DNA from: Methanosarcinales archaeon | GTDB lineage: Archaea > Halobacteriota > UBA148 > JAUWXC01 | Direction: 5' to 3' | Length of the DNA: 64,000 bases | NCBI GenBank assembly: GCA_026016205.1 | Contig: CP061209.1 | Span: 243,469 to 307,468 of the forward strand | Shown here: piece after piece, positions 1 to 9,363 of the stretch | How positions within the stretch are numbered: position 1 is the first letter of the stretch | Layout of the letters: the number at the start of each line of letters is the position of its first letter | Notes under the pieces: generated by a model | What the model was told of the DNA's origin: nothing | The model's database searches: none | Seen by the model: only the letters and a program-made list of their open reading frames with translations | Program-made: the position numbers and the translations under genes

Positions 1-738
<738 letters not shown>

Positions 739-912
739 GCATTGTCCTTCACCAGATGGGATTTTGTGTGCTTGGTAGCCGATTTTATAAAGGGTCCTGC
801 GATGTGACTGAACGCCTGAGTCGATAATACTGCGACCTTTAGTGGGCCATATGTCATTGTAAGTTTAATATGGGGGTTCCTCCTACATAGTGTAGCCCTT
901 CGACAACAATCA

Positions 913-1038
913 GCGGCTGTAGTCTAGTGGTTAGGACTTAAGCTTCCCAACAACCTCTTTAAAAAAGAGCTTGACCAGAAACCTCTTTTTGGGTTGTGGA
1001 AACAGCTTGAAGCCCGGGTTCGAATCCCGGCAGCCGCA
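913..1038 (+). tRNA. tRNA-Gly (anticodon CCC) with a 54-nt intron
   Basis: The acceptor stem pairs GCGGCTG (913-919) with CAGCCGC (1031-1037), discriminator A1038. D arm: GTCT/GGAC (922-925 with 934-937). Anticodon stem: TAAGC (939-943) pairs with GCTTG (1005-1009). Loop TT-CCC-A (944-949), so the anticodon is CCC at 946-948. T arm: CCGGG-TTCGAAT-CCCGG (1014-1030). The anticodon loop is interrupted after position 37 by an intron at about 950-1003; its ends pair (CAACAACC with GGTTGTGG), as expected for the bulge-helix-bulge cut by archaeal splicing endonuclease. No CCA is encoded. A possible TATA (TTTAATA) lies near 865. Confidence 0.93.
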
Positions 1039-1094
1039 TGATGAGTGGAGCGAGGAATGCGCTGTCGGCTAAGAAAATCTGAAGATTTTCGACT

Positions 1095-1105
1095 GGCAGC
1101 CGCAT
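1095..1105 (+). repeat. 11-bp copy of the tRNA-Gly 3' end
   Basis: The last bases of the tRNA and flank, GGCAGCCGCAT at 1029-1039, recur exactly at 1095-1105, 66 bp downstream. Both copies are preceded at short distance by TTCGA, so the second looks like a deleted T-loop/acceptor half. It could be a tRNA-duplication relic or the attachment-site scar of an element that used the tRNA 3' end. No integrase lies nearby. Confidence 0.5.
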
Positions 1106-1123
1106 ATGGTTGCACTTTTGACT

Positions 1124-1912
1124 TCATTTGGTAAAAAGTTCTCCGAAATGGGCGCCTTTTAATGCATCCTTGCACGAACACTTTCGATCTTCTGGAATTA
1201 ACGCTATACTCTTCGTCAGAAGACTCTTTAGTGTCTCTCCTCCGGATTTGGTCATCTCAACGATATCTTGGTAACTGATTTTGTCTGTAAAGCCAGCTGC
1301 GGGATTTGCAACTAACGCAATTGCTCCATAACAAATCTCAGCCTCCCTTGCGAGAATGCACTCCGGTACATTCGTCATCCCAATGACATCGCCTCCAAGA
1401 GATGCGAACATCTTGATTTCTGCGCTTGTTTCAAGTCTGGGCCCTTCGGTGCAGACATACGTGCCCTTCTCATGCACCTTTACCTTCAGCATCTCCGCTG
1501 CCATCATGACAGTTTTCCTAATCTCCGGGCAATAGGGGCGAGTCATGTCCACATGCATGGCATCGTCATAGAATGTGTAGGTCCTATTCTTGGTGAAATC
1601 GATGAACTGGTCCAGTAGAACGAAATCTCCCGGCCTCAGCTTTGCGCTTATGCCTCCAACAGATGTGGTTCCGATAATCCTTTCCACGCCCAACTTCTTC
1701 AGCGCAGCGATGTTAGCCCTGTAATTGATTTTGTGTGGCGGCAGTGCATGCCCTTTCCCATGCCTTGCCAGGAAAACGACCTCTTGACCTTCATATAATC
1801 CCATTTTTACTTTTGCTGTCCCATATTCCGTCTCGATGACATCATCATGGGGATTATTCAATATGTCAAGGTCGTAAATCCCGCTTCCGCCTATAATTGC
1901 AATTCTTTTCAT
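1124..1912 (-). CDS. mtnP: S-methyl-5'-thioadenosine phosphorylase
   Basis: Phosphorolysis of methylthioadenosine (from polyamine synthesis) to adenine and methylthioribose-1-phosphate. 262 residues, the usual size. The N-terminus has the nucleoside-phosphorylase opening IAIIGGSGIYDL, followed by phosphate-binding FLARHGKGHALPPHKINYRAN and the purine-site segment GGDVIGMTNVPECILARE. Its ATG overlaps the nrdD stop codon as ATGA, so the two are probably translated together. It fits with arginine decarboxylase, agmatinase and DHS elsewhere in the window, which imply spermidine use. Related paralogues (MTIP) act on 5'-methylthioinosine; the distinction cannot be made by eye. Confidence 0.92.
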   Translation of the reverse strand: MKRIAIIGGSGIYDLDILNNPHDDVIETEYGTAKVKMGLYEGQEVVFLARHGKGHALPPHKINYRANIAALKKLGVERIIGTTSVGGISAKLRPGDFVLLDQFIDFTKNRTYTFYDDAMHVDMTRPYCPEIRKTVMMAAEMLKVKVHEKGTYVCTEGPRLETSAEIKMFASLGGDVIGMTNVPECILAREAEICYGAIALVANPAAGFTDKISYQDIVEMTKSGGETLKSLLTKSIALIPEDRKCSCKDALKGAHFGELFTK

Positions 1913-3696
1913 ACAGCGTACCTCTTTCTATTCTCATATTCTTCCTGTTTCCCAGGATTCCAGTGGCTTGTGCGGCCATAATAACCTGTAACCCTAGATA
2001 TATAATCGATGATTTTTCCATTACAGGTTGGACATTGCTTGTTCTTGCCCCTTGACACATGCCCATTTTCACACACACTAAAATCCGGTGAGAAGGTGAA
2101 GTATGCCAGTTTCGTGTTTGATATGTTCCGGATGAATTCCTTCAGTCCATCAGGGTCAGGTCTGCTCTCCCCCATCCATATATGGCATATCGCGCCTCCC
2201 GTGAAATATGGGTGAAACTCGGCCTCGATTTTAATCTTATCGGTCAGGGGCATGTCAGAATGATACGGTACATGTGTGCTGTTTGTATAATACGCTATAT
2301 CATCAGAACCCTGGACGTACGCTTTCTTGGGAAAACGGGATTTATCGAGCATGGCAAATCGATGTGCCGTGCTCTCTGCCGGCGTTTGCTCAAACGTGTA
2401 TGCGATTCCATCATTCTTGGAAAACTCGTCAATTCTATCTAGCATGTGTTTTATGATATTTATGCCAAGTTCGGTCTGCGCGGCCAATGTCTCACCTGTT
2501 AAATTGTAGAGACATTCATTTAATCCTACCATACCAAATGTCAGCCTCCTATTCTTAAAATCATAGTAGGGCATTCCATCCTTGGTCTTCAACTTCAGCC
2601 ATGGGAGAAGCCCCCATTCATCCAACGATTTTTTGATTATCTTGTTGCTCTCGAGCAATCCAAGGCGCGCTATTTCCAGTTTCTCATCCAATAATTCAAA
2701 GAATCCTGATTCATTTTTCGTTTCAAGAGCAATCCTCGGTAAATTTAATGTGATAATCTTATTTGAACCGGTTCCCATGCCGCCGGCTGTCCATATGCCT
2801 CCCGCGTGGGCGACGAGCAATCTGCAGCACATCGCCTGTACGAAATTCTCGTCGAGGTAATCAGCAGCCAGGTTTAGGAAGTATGGCGCACCGGTTTGTA
2901 CAGCTGCCTTCATGGTAGCGTTCCATAACGGATCATCCCAGTCAAGGTCCTTGGTTATGGCAGTCGTCACAAGCGGGAACGTAAAAGGCGCGCCATCCGC
3001 GTCCCCTTCTCCCATCACCTTCATCGTGGCTTGGTAGATGGCTCGTGCCTCCTCTTCAAAATCTTCATACGTTTCGTCCAGTCGCTTTCCAGCCCAGACC
3101 GCAGGCTCCTTCTTGAGATATGGTGGGCATTTCACTCTCATGCCAATGTTGGTGAAGGCACTCTGTGAGCCAATTCTGTTGGACTCATTCATCTGAAAGC
3201 AAAATCCTTGCAGGACTTGTTCGGTTTGCTCCAAACTCAGGTCGTCGTAATGAAGGTGGGGTGCAAGCAGCCAGTTAAAGATATCCACTGCCTGGGCGCC
3301 GGCAAAAAACTGTTGGGCATGAAACATGAACGCCATCGTGTGATAGACGGCAGCCTCAAATCTTTTTGCTGGATTGCTTCGCACGTCTGGAAATCGTAAA
3401 CCATCGAGGAGAAACACGCGACCGTCATGTCCCGTACAATAAGGGCTAAACGGGCTGTGAAGGTCATGGATGTGGATGTGCCCATCTATGTGATTTTGCG
3501 CCACATTCTTGCTGTAGAGCTTTTCCAATGCGTATCTCTTTTTTGCCTGCGATGCAACGTGCAGGTCTATAAGCGAGGGGCTGACACGGGTGTTCGAGTT
3601 CTCCTTGGTTAGCCAGCTCCTTTTTGCTAATACGTCCTCTATCAATTCCGTCGTGTCGGCAAAATCAAGCCGGTCAACCGATTCTTTGGATGACAT
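1909..3696 (-). CDS. nrdD: anaerobic ribonucleoside-triphosphate reductase (class III, NrdD)
   Basis: Oxygen-sensitive glycyl-radical enzyme reducing NTPs to dNTPs, activated by the radical-SAM protein NrdG (not in this window). I place the start at the ATG at 3696 (MSSKESVDRLDF), giving 595 residues; the longer open frame upstream would run into the divergent pdaD gene. The C-terminus shows a zinc-ribbon CENG...CPTCNG and the glycyl-radical loop RVTGYYGRTSHWN. Active-site stretches such as NLAADYLDENFVQAMCCRLL are present. There is no N-terminal ATP-cone domain. It overlaps mtnP downstream by 4 bp. A TATA-like CATATAAA (3725-3732) sits about 30 bp upstream of the ATG. Confidence 0.93.
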   Translation of the reverse strand: MSSKESVDRLDFADTTELIEDVLAKRSWLTKENSNTRVSPSLIDLHVASQAKKRYALEKLYSKNVAQNHIDGHIHIHDLHSPFSPYCTGHDGRVFLLDGLRFPDVRSNPAKRFEAAVYHTMAFMFHAQQFFAGAQAVDIFNWLLAPHLHYDDLSLEQTEQVLQGFCFQMNESNRIGSQSAFTNIGMRVKCPPYLKKEPAVWAGKRLDETYEDFEEEARAIYQATMKVMGEGDADGAPFTFPLVTTAITKDLDWDDPLWNATMKAAVQTGAPYFLNLAADYLDENFVQAMCCRLLVAHAGGIWTAGGMGTGSNKIITLNLPRIALETKNESGFFELLDEKLEIARLGLLESNKIIKKSLDEWGLLPWLKLKTKDGMPYYDFKNRRLTFGMVGLNECLYNLTGETLAAQTELGINIIKHMLDRIDEFSKNDGIAYTFEQTPAESTAHRFAMLDKSRFPKKAYVQGSDDIAYYTNSTHVPYHSDMPLTDKIKIEAEFHPYFTGGAICHIWMGESRPDPDGLKEFIRNISNTKLAYFTFSPDFSVCENGHVSRGKNKQCPTCNGKIIDYISRVTGYYGRTSHWNPGKQEEYENRKRYAV

Positions 3697-3723
3697 GCGA
3701 ACCAAACAAACTATTAATTTTGA

Positions 3724-3768
3724 GCATATAAAACTGTTCACGGTATAACAACCTAATATTTTATATCC
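3724..3768. promoter_or_regulatory. divergent promoter region nrdD / pdaD
   Basis: The 94 bp between the two start codons hold two TATA-like boxes. TTTATATG read leftward (3726-3733) is about 30 bp from the nrdD ATG. TTTTATAT (3759-3766) is about 25 bp from the pdaD ATG at 3791. The spacing suggests nearly leaderless transcripts on both sides. Inferred from sequence only. Confidence 0.5.
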
Positions 3769-3790
3769 TAAAACCGTATCACGATATTGC

Positions 3791-4342
3791 ATGAATGCAT
3801 TGATACCAACGGGGATGTTTTTCACAAGAGGCGTTGGCAGGCATAGGGAGAAGTTGGCATCATTTGAACTTGCGCTAAGAAGTGCAGGCATAGAGAAATA
3901 CAATCTTGTTCTAGTTTCCAGCATTTACCCCCCTGGATGCAAAATAATCCCAAGGGCCAGGGGCTTAAGCGCATTAAAACCTGGCCAGGTGGTATTTTGT
4001 GTCATGGCGAAAAATGCCACAAACGAGCCAAATAGATTAATTGCCGCCTCCGTTGGATGTGCAGTTCCTGCAGATCCAAACGCCTATGGTTATCTGAGCG
4101 AGCACCACTCCTTTGGCGAGACGGAACATAAGGCAGGCGACTATGCCGAAGACCTGGCTGCATCAATGCTTGCGACCACTTTGGGCGTGGATTTTGACCC
4201 AGATACAAGCTACGACGAGCGAAAAGAGGTCTGGAAAATCAGCGGCAAAATAGTCAGAACGACAAATATGACCCAGTCCGCACTCGGGAACAAAAAGGGG
4301 TTATGGACGACTGTGCTGTCAGCTGCTGTGTTTTTGCTTTAA
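3791..4342 (+). CDS. pdaD: pyruvoyl-dependent arginine decarboxylase
   Basis: Makes agmatine from arginine, the first step of archaeal polyamine synthesis; agmatinase at 54.3 kb would follow. 183 residues. The proenzyme cleaves itself between two serines in VLVSSIYPPGC (about residues 43/44) to form the pyruvoyl group. Other family stretches seen: IPTGMFFTRGVGRHREKLASFE at the N-terminus (substrate loop) and AKNATNEPNRLIAASVGCA. The C-terminus ends by overlapping the convergent downstream gene by 4 bp. Confidence 0.93.
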   Translation: MNALIPTGMFFTRGVGRHREKLASFELALRSAGIEKYNLVLVSSIYPPGCKIIPRARGLSALKPGQVVFCVMAKNATNEPNRLIAASVGCAVPADPNAYGYLSEHHSFGETEHKAGDYAEDLAASMLATTLGVDFDPDTSYDERKEVWKISGKIVRTTNMTQSALGNKKGLWTTVLSAAVFLL

Positions 4343-4941
4343 CCGCTGGATCTGCACAGTTTATACCGTTCCATGAGTGTCTTGACTTTGTCGTAATTGG
4401 CGCCTTTTCGTATGACTTTCATATTCACTAAATCAACAACTGTAGACGGCATGCCATATTTGCACTCTCCGCCGTCAAGTATCAAATCTGCGGTGATTTG
4501 CACTTCGTCTGCTTTCCTTGGGGGCGCTGACCCTGAGATGTTGGCACTAGTTGATGTGATTGGTGACCCAAATGATTCAATCAATTGTATTGCGACAGGG
4601 TGTGCTGGCAGCCTTACTCCAACCAGTTTTGAATGTGCAGTTAACATATCGGGGACGTTCTCCTGCTTTCTAAGCAAGACTGTAACAGGTCCTGGTAGGA
4701 GCTGTCTTATTAGCTCCCCTGAGTCTATGTATGCAACCTGTTCCATCATCTCATAAGATGCAACTGCAAGGGATATAGGCTCGCTCAGCGCCCTCTTCTT
4801 GATGGCATAGGCCTTTTTAATCGCACGTTCTGAGATGGCATCGACACCCAGGCCATACAGGGTCTCAGTGGGATATACGACAACGCCACCGTTTCTAAGG
4901 ATGTCAGCAGCCCGCTCAATATCGTCCACGGCCTCTCGCAT
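4339..4941 (-). CDS. Sua5/YciO/YrdC-type threonylcarbamoyl-AMP synthase
   Basis: Expected to form L-threonylcarbamoyladenylate from threonine, bicarbonate and ATP for the t6A modification of ANN-decoding tRNAs. 200 residues, the YrdC core without the C-terminal Sua5 domain. Family signatures: GGVVVYPTETLYGLGVDA near the N-terminus, KKRALSEPISLAVAS, LLPGPVTVLL and the GVRLPAHPVA and SPITSTSANISG stretches. The start ATG lies in a short divergent space before the gene at 5012. The 3' ends of this gene and pdaD overlap tail to tail. Confidence 0.9.
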   Translation of the reverse strand: MREAVDDIERAADILRNGGVVVYPTETLYGLGVDAISERAIKKAYAIKKRALSEPISLAVASYEMMEQVAYIDSGELIRQLLPGPVTVLLRKQENVPDMLTAHSKLVGVRLPAHPVAIQLIESFGSPITSTSANISGSAPPRKADEVQITADLILDGGECKYGMPSTVVDLVNMKVIRKGANYDKVKTLMERYKLCRSSG

Positions 4942-5011
4942 GGTTGCCCTTACGCCTCTTATAGAAATATACTTACCTAATAAGCATCATCACAATTATG
5001 AAGGCGAAAAA

Positions 5012-5386
5012 ATGGAATCATTTGCTATAATTAGGGCGGATGATGACTCTAAATTAAAAACTGCTTTAGCCGATCTCGAGCGCCATGGTGGCCTAACATT
5101 TGTGGATGCGCCCAAGGAATTGAATCCAGATTTTGCGGACAGAATACTTCTCGACATTATGCAACTCAGAGAGGATGAACTGAGATGGGAGTGCAAGGTG
5201 GCTGCGATTGTGCCATTGCATGAAAGTGCTGGTGTTGCCATAGATACGTTAAAAAAGATTCACCCTCCTGCGCACATTATCATAGTCAGCTCGAGGTATT
5301 CCGTATTCAATGAACTGCTGGGTAGTGTTGACACCTTGCCGGCACTGGAAGGATACCGAAAACCACCATCTTACATAGACTTCTAG
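5012..5386 (+). CDS. conserved hypothetical, possibly methanogenesis marker 6 (DUF2102)
   Basis: 124 residues from the ATG at 5012 (MESFAIIRADD). The longer open frame upstream overlaps the divergent Sua5-like gene and is not believable. The protein looks soluble alpha/beta. It has an N-terminal strand, an acidic helix, VAAIVPLHESAGVAIDTLKK, a strand HIIIVSSRYSVFNELLG, and ends GYRKPPSYIDF. The C-terminal pattern (strand, then G-Y-R-K-P-P-x-Y-I-D) reminds me of small methanogenesis-marker proteins, but I cannot confirm the family. It converges with the MBF1-like gene with a 4-bp overlap. Confidence 0.55.
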   Translation: MESFAIIRADDDSKLKTALADLERHGGLTFVDAPKELNPDFADRILLDIMQLREDELRWECKVAAIVPLHESAGVAIDTLKKIHPPAHIIIVSSRYSVFNELLGSVDTLPALEGYRKPPSYIDF

Positions 5387-5832
5387 CGTTTACGTTTAAT
5401 CGTGGCGACATCGCCCAGCGTGAGCGTCTTGGGGGTGCTATGTGTTAACTCTATCTTTTCAATGTGCATTGTCAGTTTAATGTCCAGGAATTGCTCAAGT
5501 TTCTTCCTGACTCCTTCCTCGGGCATTATTTTGCCCCTTTCTATTCTCTTTATTAGTGATGCTTTTTCTTTGATGTTTACTGCCAGATCCTCTACGGTCA
5601 AATTCCGGGTCTGGCGTGCTTTGCGGATGACCTCTGGGTAGTTGGAAATAACCTCGTCTATGTTGTAGACGTTTCTTAGCCTGGGCATTCTAGCTCTGGC
5701 TTTTTTCGTCTCAACTGTAGTTATGGCCTCCCCATATCGTACACAATTGTTGCACACGCTTAGTTCAGACCTGTCTATTTTTATCCTATGGGGTATGCCT
5801 TTTATCTCGGTGCCGCATATCTCACAATTCAT
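5383..5832 (-). CDS. MBF1-type transcription factor (zinc ribbon + HTH)
   Basis: Archaeal multiprotein-bridging-factor-like protein, 149 residues from the ATG at 5832. Residues 1-30 form a zinc ribbon (CEICG...CNNC). The C-terminal half is a cro/XRE helix-turn-helix, PEVIRKARQTRNLTVEDLAVNIKEK, followed by a wing and a short C-terminal extension ending IKRKR. In eukaryotes MBF1 bridges activators and TBP; the archaeal form associates with ribosomes and possibly TBP. It is divergent from the PAN gene and the two share a 69-bp promoter space. Confidence 0.88.
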   Translation of the reverse strand: MNCEICGTEIKGIPHRIKIDRSELSVCNNCVRYGEAITTVETKKARARMPRLRNVYNIDEVISNYPEVIRKARQTRNLTVEDLAVNIKEKASLIKRIERGKIMPEEGVRKKLEQFLDIKLTMHIEKIELTHSTPKTLTLGDVATIKRKR

Positions 5833-5901
5833 ATAGGTCACACAAAACGCAATATATATACGTATATAGGGGAGTAATTTAAATAGCATTCGGAGGTCCA
5901 C

Positions 5902-7125
5902 ATGGCTGACATCTCAAGTGATGAATCAAGTTCAGACTTTTCAAAATACCTCCTCGATAAAGTCAGGCAGTTGGAGGAACGAAATCTCAGGCTTAAAGAG
6001 GAGTACAGCAGAGTAGAATCTGAAAAGCGGTCTGTGGAAAGCGAAAGATTAAGGTTCGAACGTGAACTCAGGAAGTTGAGAAGCGAGCTTGAGAGATTAA
6101 AGACGCCTCCATTAGTCATTGGGACTATTTTAGATGTTCTGGAAAACGGCAAGGTTGTGATTAAGAGCAGCACAGGACCGAGATTCATCGTCGGCTCATC
6201 ACAGTTCATAGATGGAGCAGATTTACAACCCGGCACAAGGGTTGCACTAAACCAGCAGACGCTTGCCGTTGTTGGCGTACTGTCTTCGCCTAAGGACCCA
6301 ACGGTTTATGGCATGGAAATAATCGAGTCCCCTTCTGTAGACTATGGCCAAATAGGCGGGCTCAAGGTGCAGATACAGGAGTTAAAGGAAACGGTCGAGC
6401 TGCCGCTGATAAAGCCGGAGATGTTTGCCAAGGTGGGAATTGAGCCTCCAAAGGGCGTTCTGCTTCACGGTCCTCCTGGTTCTGGAAAGACGCTGCTAGC
6501 CAAGGCAGTCGCACAGAGAACGAATGCTACGTTTATTAGAGTTGTAGGCTCCGAACTGGTGCAGAAGTACATTGGCGAGGGCGCACGACTTGTTCGCGAA
6601 TTGTTTGAGATGGCAAGGGAGAAATCTCCTTCCATCATCTTCGTTGATGAGCTGGATGCGATAGGTGCAAAGCGACTTGAGAGCGCCACATCCGGCGACA
6701 GAGAAGTACAGCGGACGCTCATGCAATTATTAGCTGAGATGGACGGTTTTGATGCGAGAGGAAATGTCAGGATTATAGGGGCGACCAATAGGTTGGACAT
6801 TCTCGACCCAGCGCTGCTTAGGCCAGGTCGATTCGATCGGTTGATTGAGGTGACTTTGCCTGATTCTGACGCAAGGGCGGAGATACTCAAGATTCACACC
6901 AAGGGCATGAATCTCGCAGACGATGTCAAGCTTGAACAAATGGCATCTATCACAGAGGGTCTAAGCGGTGCTGACCTGAAGGCAATCGCGATGGAAGCCG
7001 GCATGTTTGCGATTCGCTTAGGCAAAGACATAGTAACGATGAGCGACTTTGAAGAGGCGGTGAAGAAGGTTTTGACTACACAGAAGATGCAACCATCGCG
7101 TGATACTGGCGTGATGTTTGCTTGA
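5902..7125 (+). CDS. pan: proteasome-activating nucleotidase (PAN)
   Basis: Hexameric AAA+ unfoldase feeding the archaeal 20S proteasome. 407 residues with a strong Shine-Dalgarno (GGAGGT, 5892-5897). Order: N-terminal coiled coil (about 12-75), OB domain (about 80-150), AAA+ module with Walker A GPPGSGKT, Walker [12 protein letters not shown], and sensor/arginine fingers in LLRPGRFDR. Oddity: the C-terminus is GVMFA. Most PANs end with a HbYX motif (hydrophobic-Tyr-any) that opens the 20S gate; here Phe stands in the Tyr position. The frame reads cleanly to TGA, so this is not an obvious truncation. Confidence 0.95.
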   Translation: MADISSDESSSDFSKYLLDKVRQLEERNLRLKEEYSRVESEKRSVESERLRFERELRKLRSELERLKTPPLVIGTILDVLENGKVVIKSSTGPRFIVGSSQFIDGADLQPGTRVALNQQTLAVVGVLSSPKDPTVYGMEIIESPSVDYGQIGGLKVQIQELKETVELPLIKPEMFAKVGIEPPKGVLLHGPPGSGKTLLAKAVAQRTNATFIRVVGSELVQKYIGEGARLVRELFEMAREKSPSIIFVDELDAIGAKRLESATSGDREVQRTLMQLLAEMDGFDARGNVRIIGATNRLDILDPALLRPGRFDRLIEVTLPDSDARAEILKIHTKGMNLADDVKLEQMASITEGLSGADLKAIAMEAGMFAIRLGKDIVTMSDFEEAVKKVLTTQKMQPSRDTGVMFA

Positions 7126-7151
7126 GGCAAGCATATGAGTGCCAATGTAGC

Positions 7152-7766
7152 TTAACCCTGTTTTGACAGCGCGCGCCAGATATATGCAAATCGTTGGATA
7201 GCGGTTAGATGGCTTATAATCGCCACCGCAACTAACATCCACCCCAGGATTGGCATTCCATAGATTTCATTTACGTACACGACATTCGCAATGGCGGCGA
7301 GGAATATTATTACCAATCTATCAGCTCTGCCCAGAATGCCGCCGTAATACCGCTCTATATCGAGGGCTTGCGCCTGCGTCCCCATATAACTTGTCAGCAG
7401 GACGCCTGTTATGGCCACTACGCCAACCTGCCAGGGAGCGTAGCCCCCAAAAAAGATGCCGCATATGATGAAAATATCTGAATATCTGTCAAGCACATGG
7501 TCTAAAAAGTCGCCTCTTTTCGTCGCGCCGATCTGCGCTGCTACCGCGCCATCTGCCGCATCGAAGAATGCATTTAAAAATACCATCACTGCAGCAAGGA
7601 ATAGAAACGTCTTACTGGGCGTGTAGCAAAACAAAACGCCTGCCAGCACGGCAGATATGAGGGATGCAACTGACAGCATATCCGGAGTAACTCCTATACG
7701 CTCCAACGCTCCCGCAAGTGGTACCATCGCTTTTTCTGCCCTTGGCCTTAGTGAGTCTAGTGTCAA
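7152..7766 (-). CDS. CDP-alcohol phosphatidyltransferase (archaetidylinositol-phosphate synthase type)
   Basis: Integral membrane enzyme that attaches a polar head group to CDP-archaeol. 204 residues with about six hydrophobic segments. The family motif is present at roughly residues 69-95 as DAADGAVAAQ...GDFLDHVLDRYSD, carrying the aspartates that bind the divalent metals; the usual Arg after DGxxA is absent (DGAVAAQ). The start overlaps the stop of the adenylate-kinase-like gene by 4 bp. The head group is inferred; archaetidylinositol phosphate is the commonest product for this size class in archaea. Confidence 0.82.
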   Translation of the reverse strand: MTLDSLRPRAEKAMVPLAGALERIGVTPDMLSVASLISAVLAGVLFCYTPSKTFLFLAAVMVFLNAFFDAADGAVAAQIGATKRGDFLDHVLDRYSDIFIICGIFFGGYAPWQVGVVAITGVLLTSYMGTQAQALDIERYYGGILGRADRLVIIFLAAIANVVYVNEIYGMPILGWMLVAVAIISHLTAIQRFAYIWRALSKQG

Positions 7767-8290
7767 CCAAATACCTCCTCGCTCCAGTCCACGCTTCCAG
7801 GTTTGTATCTGTTCTTGTACTTCTCTGGGGCTTTGATAATATCTATGATGCGCTCTGCAACTTCCTCTATGTCTTTACTGGATGTGTCGATTTCATATAC
7901 GTTGTCACTTCTCTCGACTGCCTCTACCAAAATGACATCCAACGCCTCCGCCTCGACGTTCTCCTTGGCTTTAGCCTCGCTGAATCCCTTTTTGCCCAGT
8001 CGTTTCCTGAGTTCAGATGGTGATGCCCTCAGCACGATAACGATGTCGACGGGCAAATAATGCGCTAAATGTCCTTCGAATATGGTTATGCCCTCTATGT
8101 CTAAATGGGCTGCATGCTCTATTAGTGCGTCTATATCTACGATTTTGGCCTTTCGCTCTTTGTCCATTCCAGTATAGAGTTTCTCGTCCTCGATAAGTTC
8201 GTTCAGGTCAATAACAGGATAATATTTCTTAAGAATCCTGCAGACAGAAGTTTTACCGGTACCAGGCGTTCCGGTGATGGCTATTTTCAA
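7763..8290 (-). CDS. AK6/Fap7-type adenylate kinase (NMP kinase)
   Basis: 175 residues. P-loop GTPGTGKT at residues 7-14, the short lid with arginines (LRASPSELRKRLGKKGF), and the C-terminal tail with KPGSVDWSEEVF. The archaeal/eukaryotic AK6 family acts both as a broad adenylate kinase and in late maturation of the small ribosomal subunit. It sits in a translationally coupled run: its start overlaps the hisC stop by 4 bp and its stop overlaps the CDP-alcohol transferase start by 4 bp. Confidence 0.88.
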   Translation of the reverse strand: MKIAITGTPGTGKTSVCRILKKYYPVIDLNELIEDEKLYTGMDKERKAKIVDIDALIEHAAHLDIEGITIFEGHLAHYLPVDIVIVLRASPSELRKRLGKKGFSEAKAKENVEAEALDVILVEAVERSDNVYEIDTSSKDIEEVAERIIDIIKAPEKYKNRYKPGSVDWSEEVFG

Positions 8291-9363
8291 GGCGCGACCT
8301 CTCTTAACGCTCCTACAACACGCCGATTCTCATCGCTCGTGCCAACGCTCACGCGAATCAGGGATTTGCCAGCGCCCCTGACCGAGCTGCAATCCCGCAC
8401 GATAACGCCCTTTTTCATCAGGGCTTCGCACACCTTTTCAGCGCTCAATGGCGATACATCCACCAATACAAAGTTAGCCTGCGAGGGATACGTCTTGAAA
8501 GGAATATTCTTTATAAGATATGCTCTTCCCTTTTTTACGGTTTGTATCGTGGACTGAAGATGCTCTTTATCTTCCAATGCTGCTATTCCTGCAACTATTC
8601 CGATGTGATTGACACTAAAGGCAGGTAATACTTTCATATACTCCTTGAAAATCCAGGGAGGGACGATGCCATAGCCAACTCTCAGTCCTGCCAATCCGAA
8701 CGCCTTTGACATGGTGCGCGTGACCACGAGATTTTCACACTCCCTTACAAGTTCGATTGCTGACGAATCTGCAAATTCTACGTATGCTTCATCTACCAGG
8801 ACTACTGCATCTGTGGCATCTAACACCTGCAGCAGTTCTTTTTCGCCAATTACATTCCCCGTGGGATTATTGGGAGAGCACAGGAAGATCACCTTGGTCT
8901 TCTTGGTTATATTATCAATCAGCGCATCAACGTCTATATCAAAATTTGACTTTCTTGGCACAAATCGCGGAATCCCGCTGCACATCAGGGTGAAAAGCTC
9001 GTAATAGGAAAACGTGGGGGGTAAGATAATGGCTTCATCGCCCTTTTCAACAAATAATCGTGTTGTGATATCAATCACGCCATCCATACCATTTCCGGCT
9101 ACTATCTGCTCTGTTGGATAGCCAGTATATTTGGATAGCGCAGCCCTTAATTCGATGGCGTCAGCAGATGGATACATGCTGATGGCATCTGCGTACTCTC
9201 TTACTGCCTGAACTGCTTTTGGTGAGGGCCCCAGTGGGTTCTCGTTCGCCCCTAATTTGATAATATCTGCGGGCGATAATCCATACTGTTTTGTTACCTC
9301 TTCTGTAGTCTTGCTGGGCGCGTATTTATTGATTCCACTGATAGACTTCCTTATCTCAACCAA
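8287..9363 (-). CDS. hisC: histidinol-phosphate aminotransferase
   Basis: PLP aminotransferase making histidinol phosphate from imidazole-acetol phosphate. I choose the TTG at 9363 (358 residues, opening LVEIRKSISGINKYAP), because the longer open frame would extend deep into argD. Seen: LGANENPLGPSP (substrate loop), LCSPNNPTGN, VVLVDEAYVEF with the PLP aspartate, and the catalytic lysine in TRTMSKAFGLAGLRVGYG. The start overlaps the argD stop by 8 bp. hisG, hisA and hisB are far away at 60.5-62.7 kb, so the pathway is scattered. Confidence 0.93.
   Translation of the reverse strand: MVEIRKSISGINKYAPSKTTEEVTKQYGLSPADIIKLGANENPLGPSPKAVQAVREYADAISMYPSADAIELRAALSKYTGYPTEQIVAGNGMDGVIDITTRLFVEKGDEAIILPPTFSYYELFTLMCSGIPRFVPRKSNFDIDVDALIDNITKKTKVIFLCSPNNPTGNVIGEKELLQVLDATDAVVLVDEAYVEFADSSAIELVRECENLVVTRTMSKAFGLAGLRVGYGIVPPWIFKEYMKVLPAFSVNHIGIVAGIAALEDKEHLQSTIQTVKKGRAYLIKNIPFKTYPSQANFVLVDVSPLSAEKVCEALMKKGVIVRDCSSVRGAGKSLIRVSVGTSDENRRVVGALREVAP

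Noticed and set aside
924-1181. Minus-strand reading frame across the tRNA-Gly gene
   Set aside because: It overlaps a tRNA with full cloverleaf and the mtnP 3' end; composition is not protein-like.
3697-3924. NrdD N-terminal extension to 3924
   Set aside because: It covers the pdaD start and promoter and reads as non-protein sequence; the ATG at 3696 is the first credible start.
4835-5386. Long version of the 124-residue protein starting at 4835
   Set aside because: The extra N-terminus overlaps the divergent Sua5-like gene and has no homology-like features; the ATG at 5012 is better.
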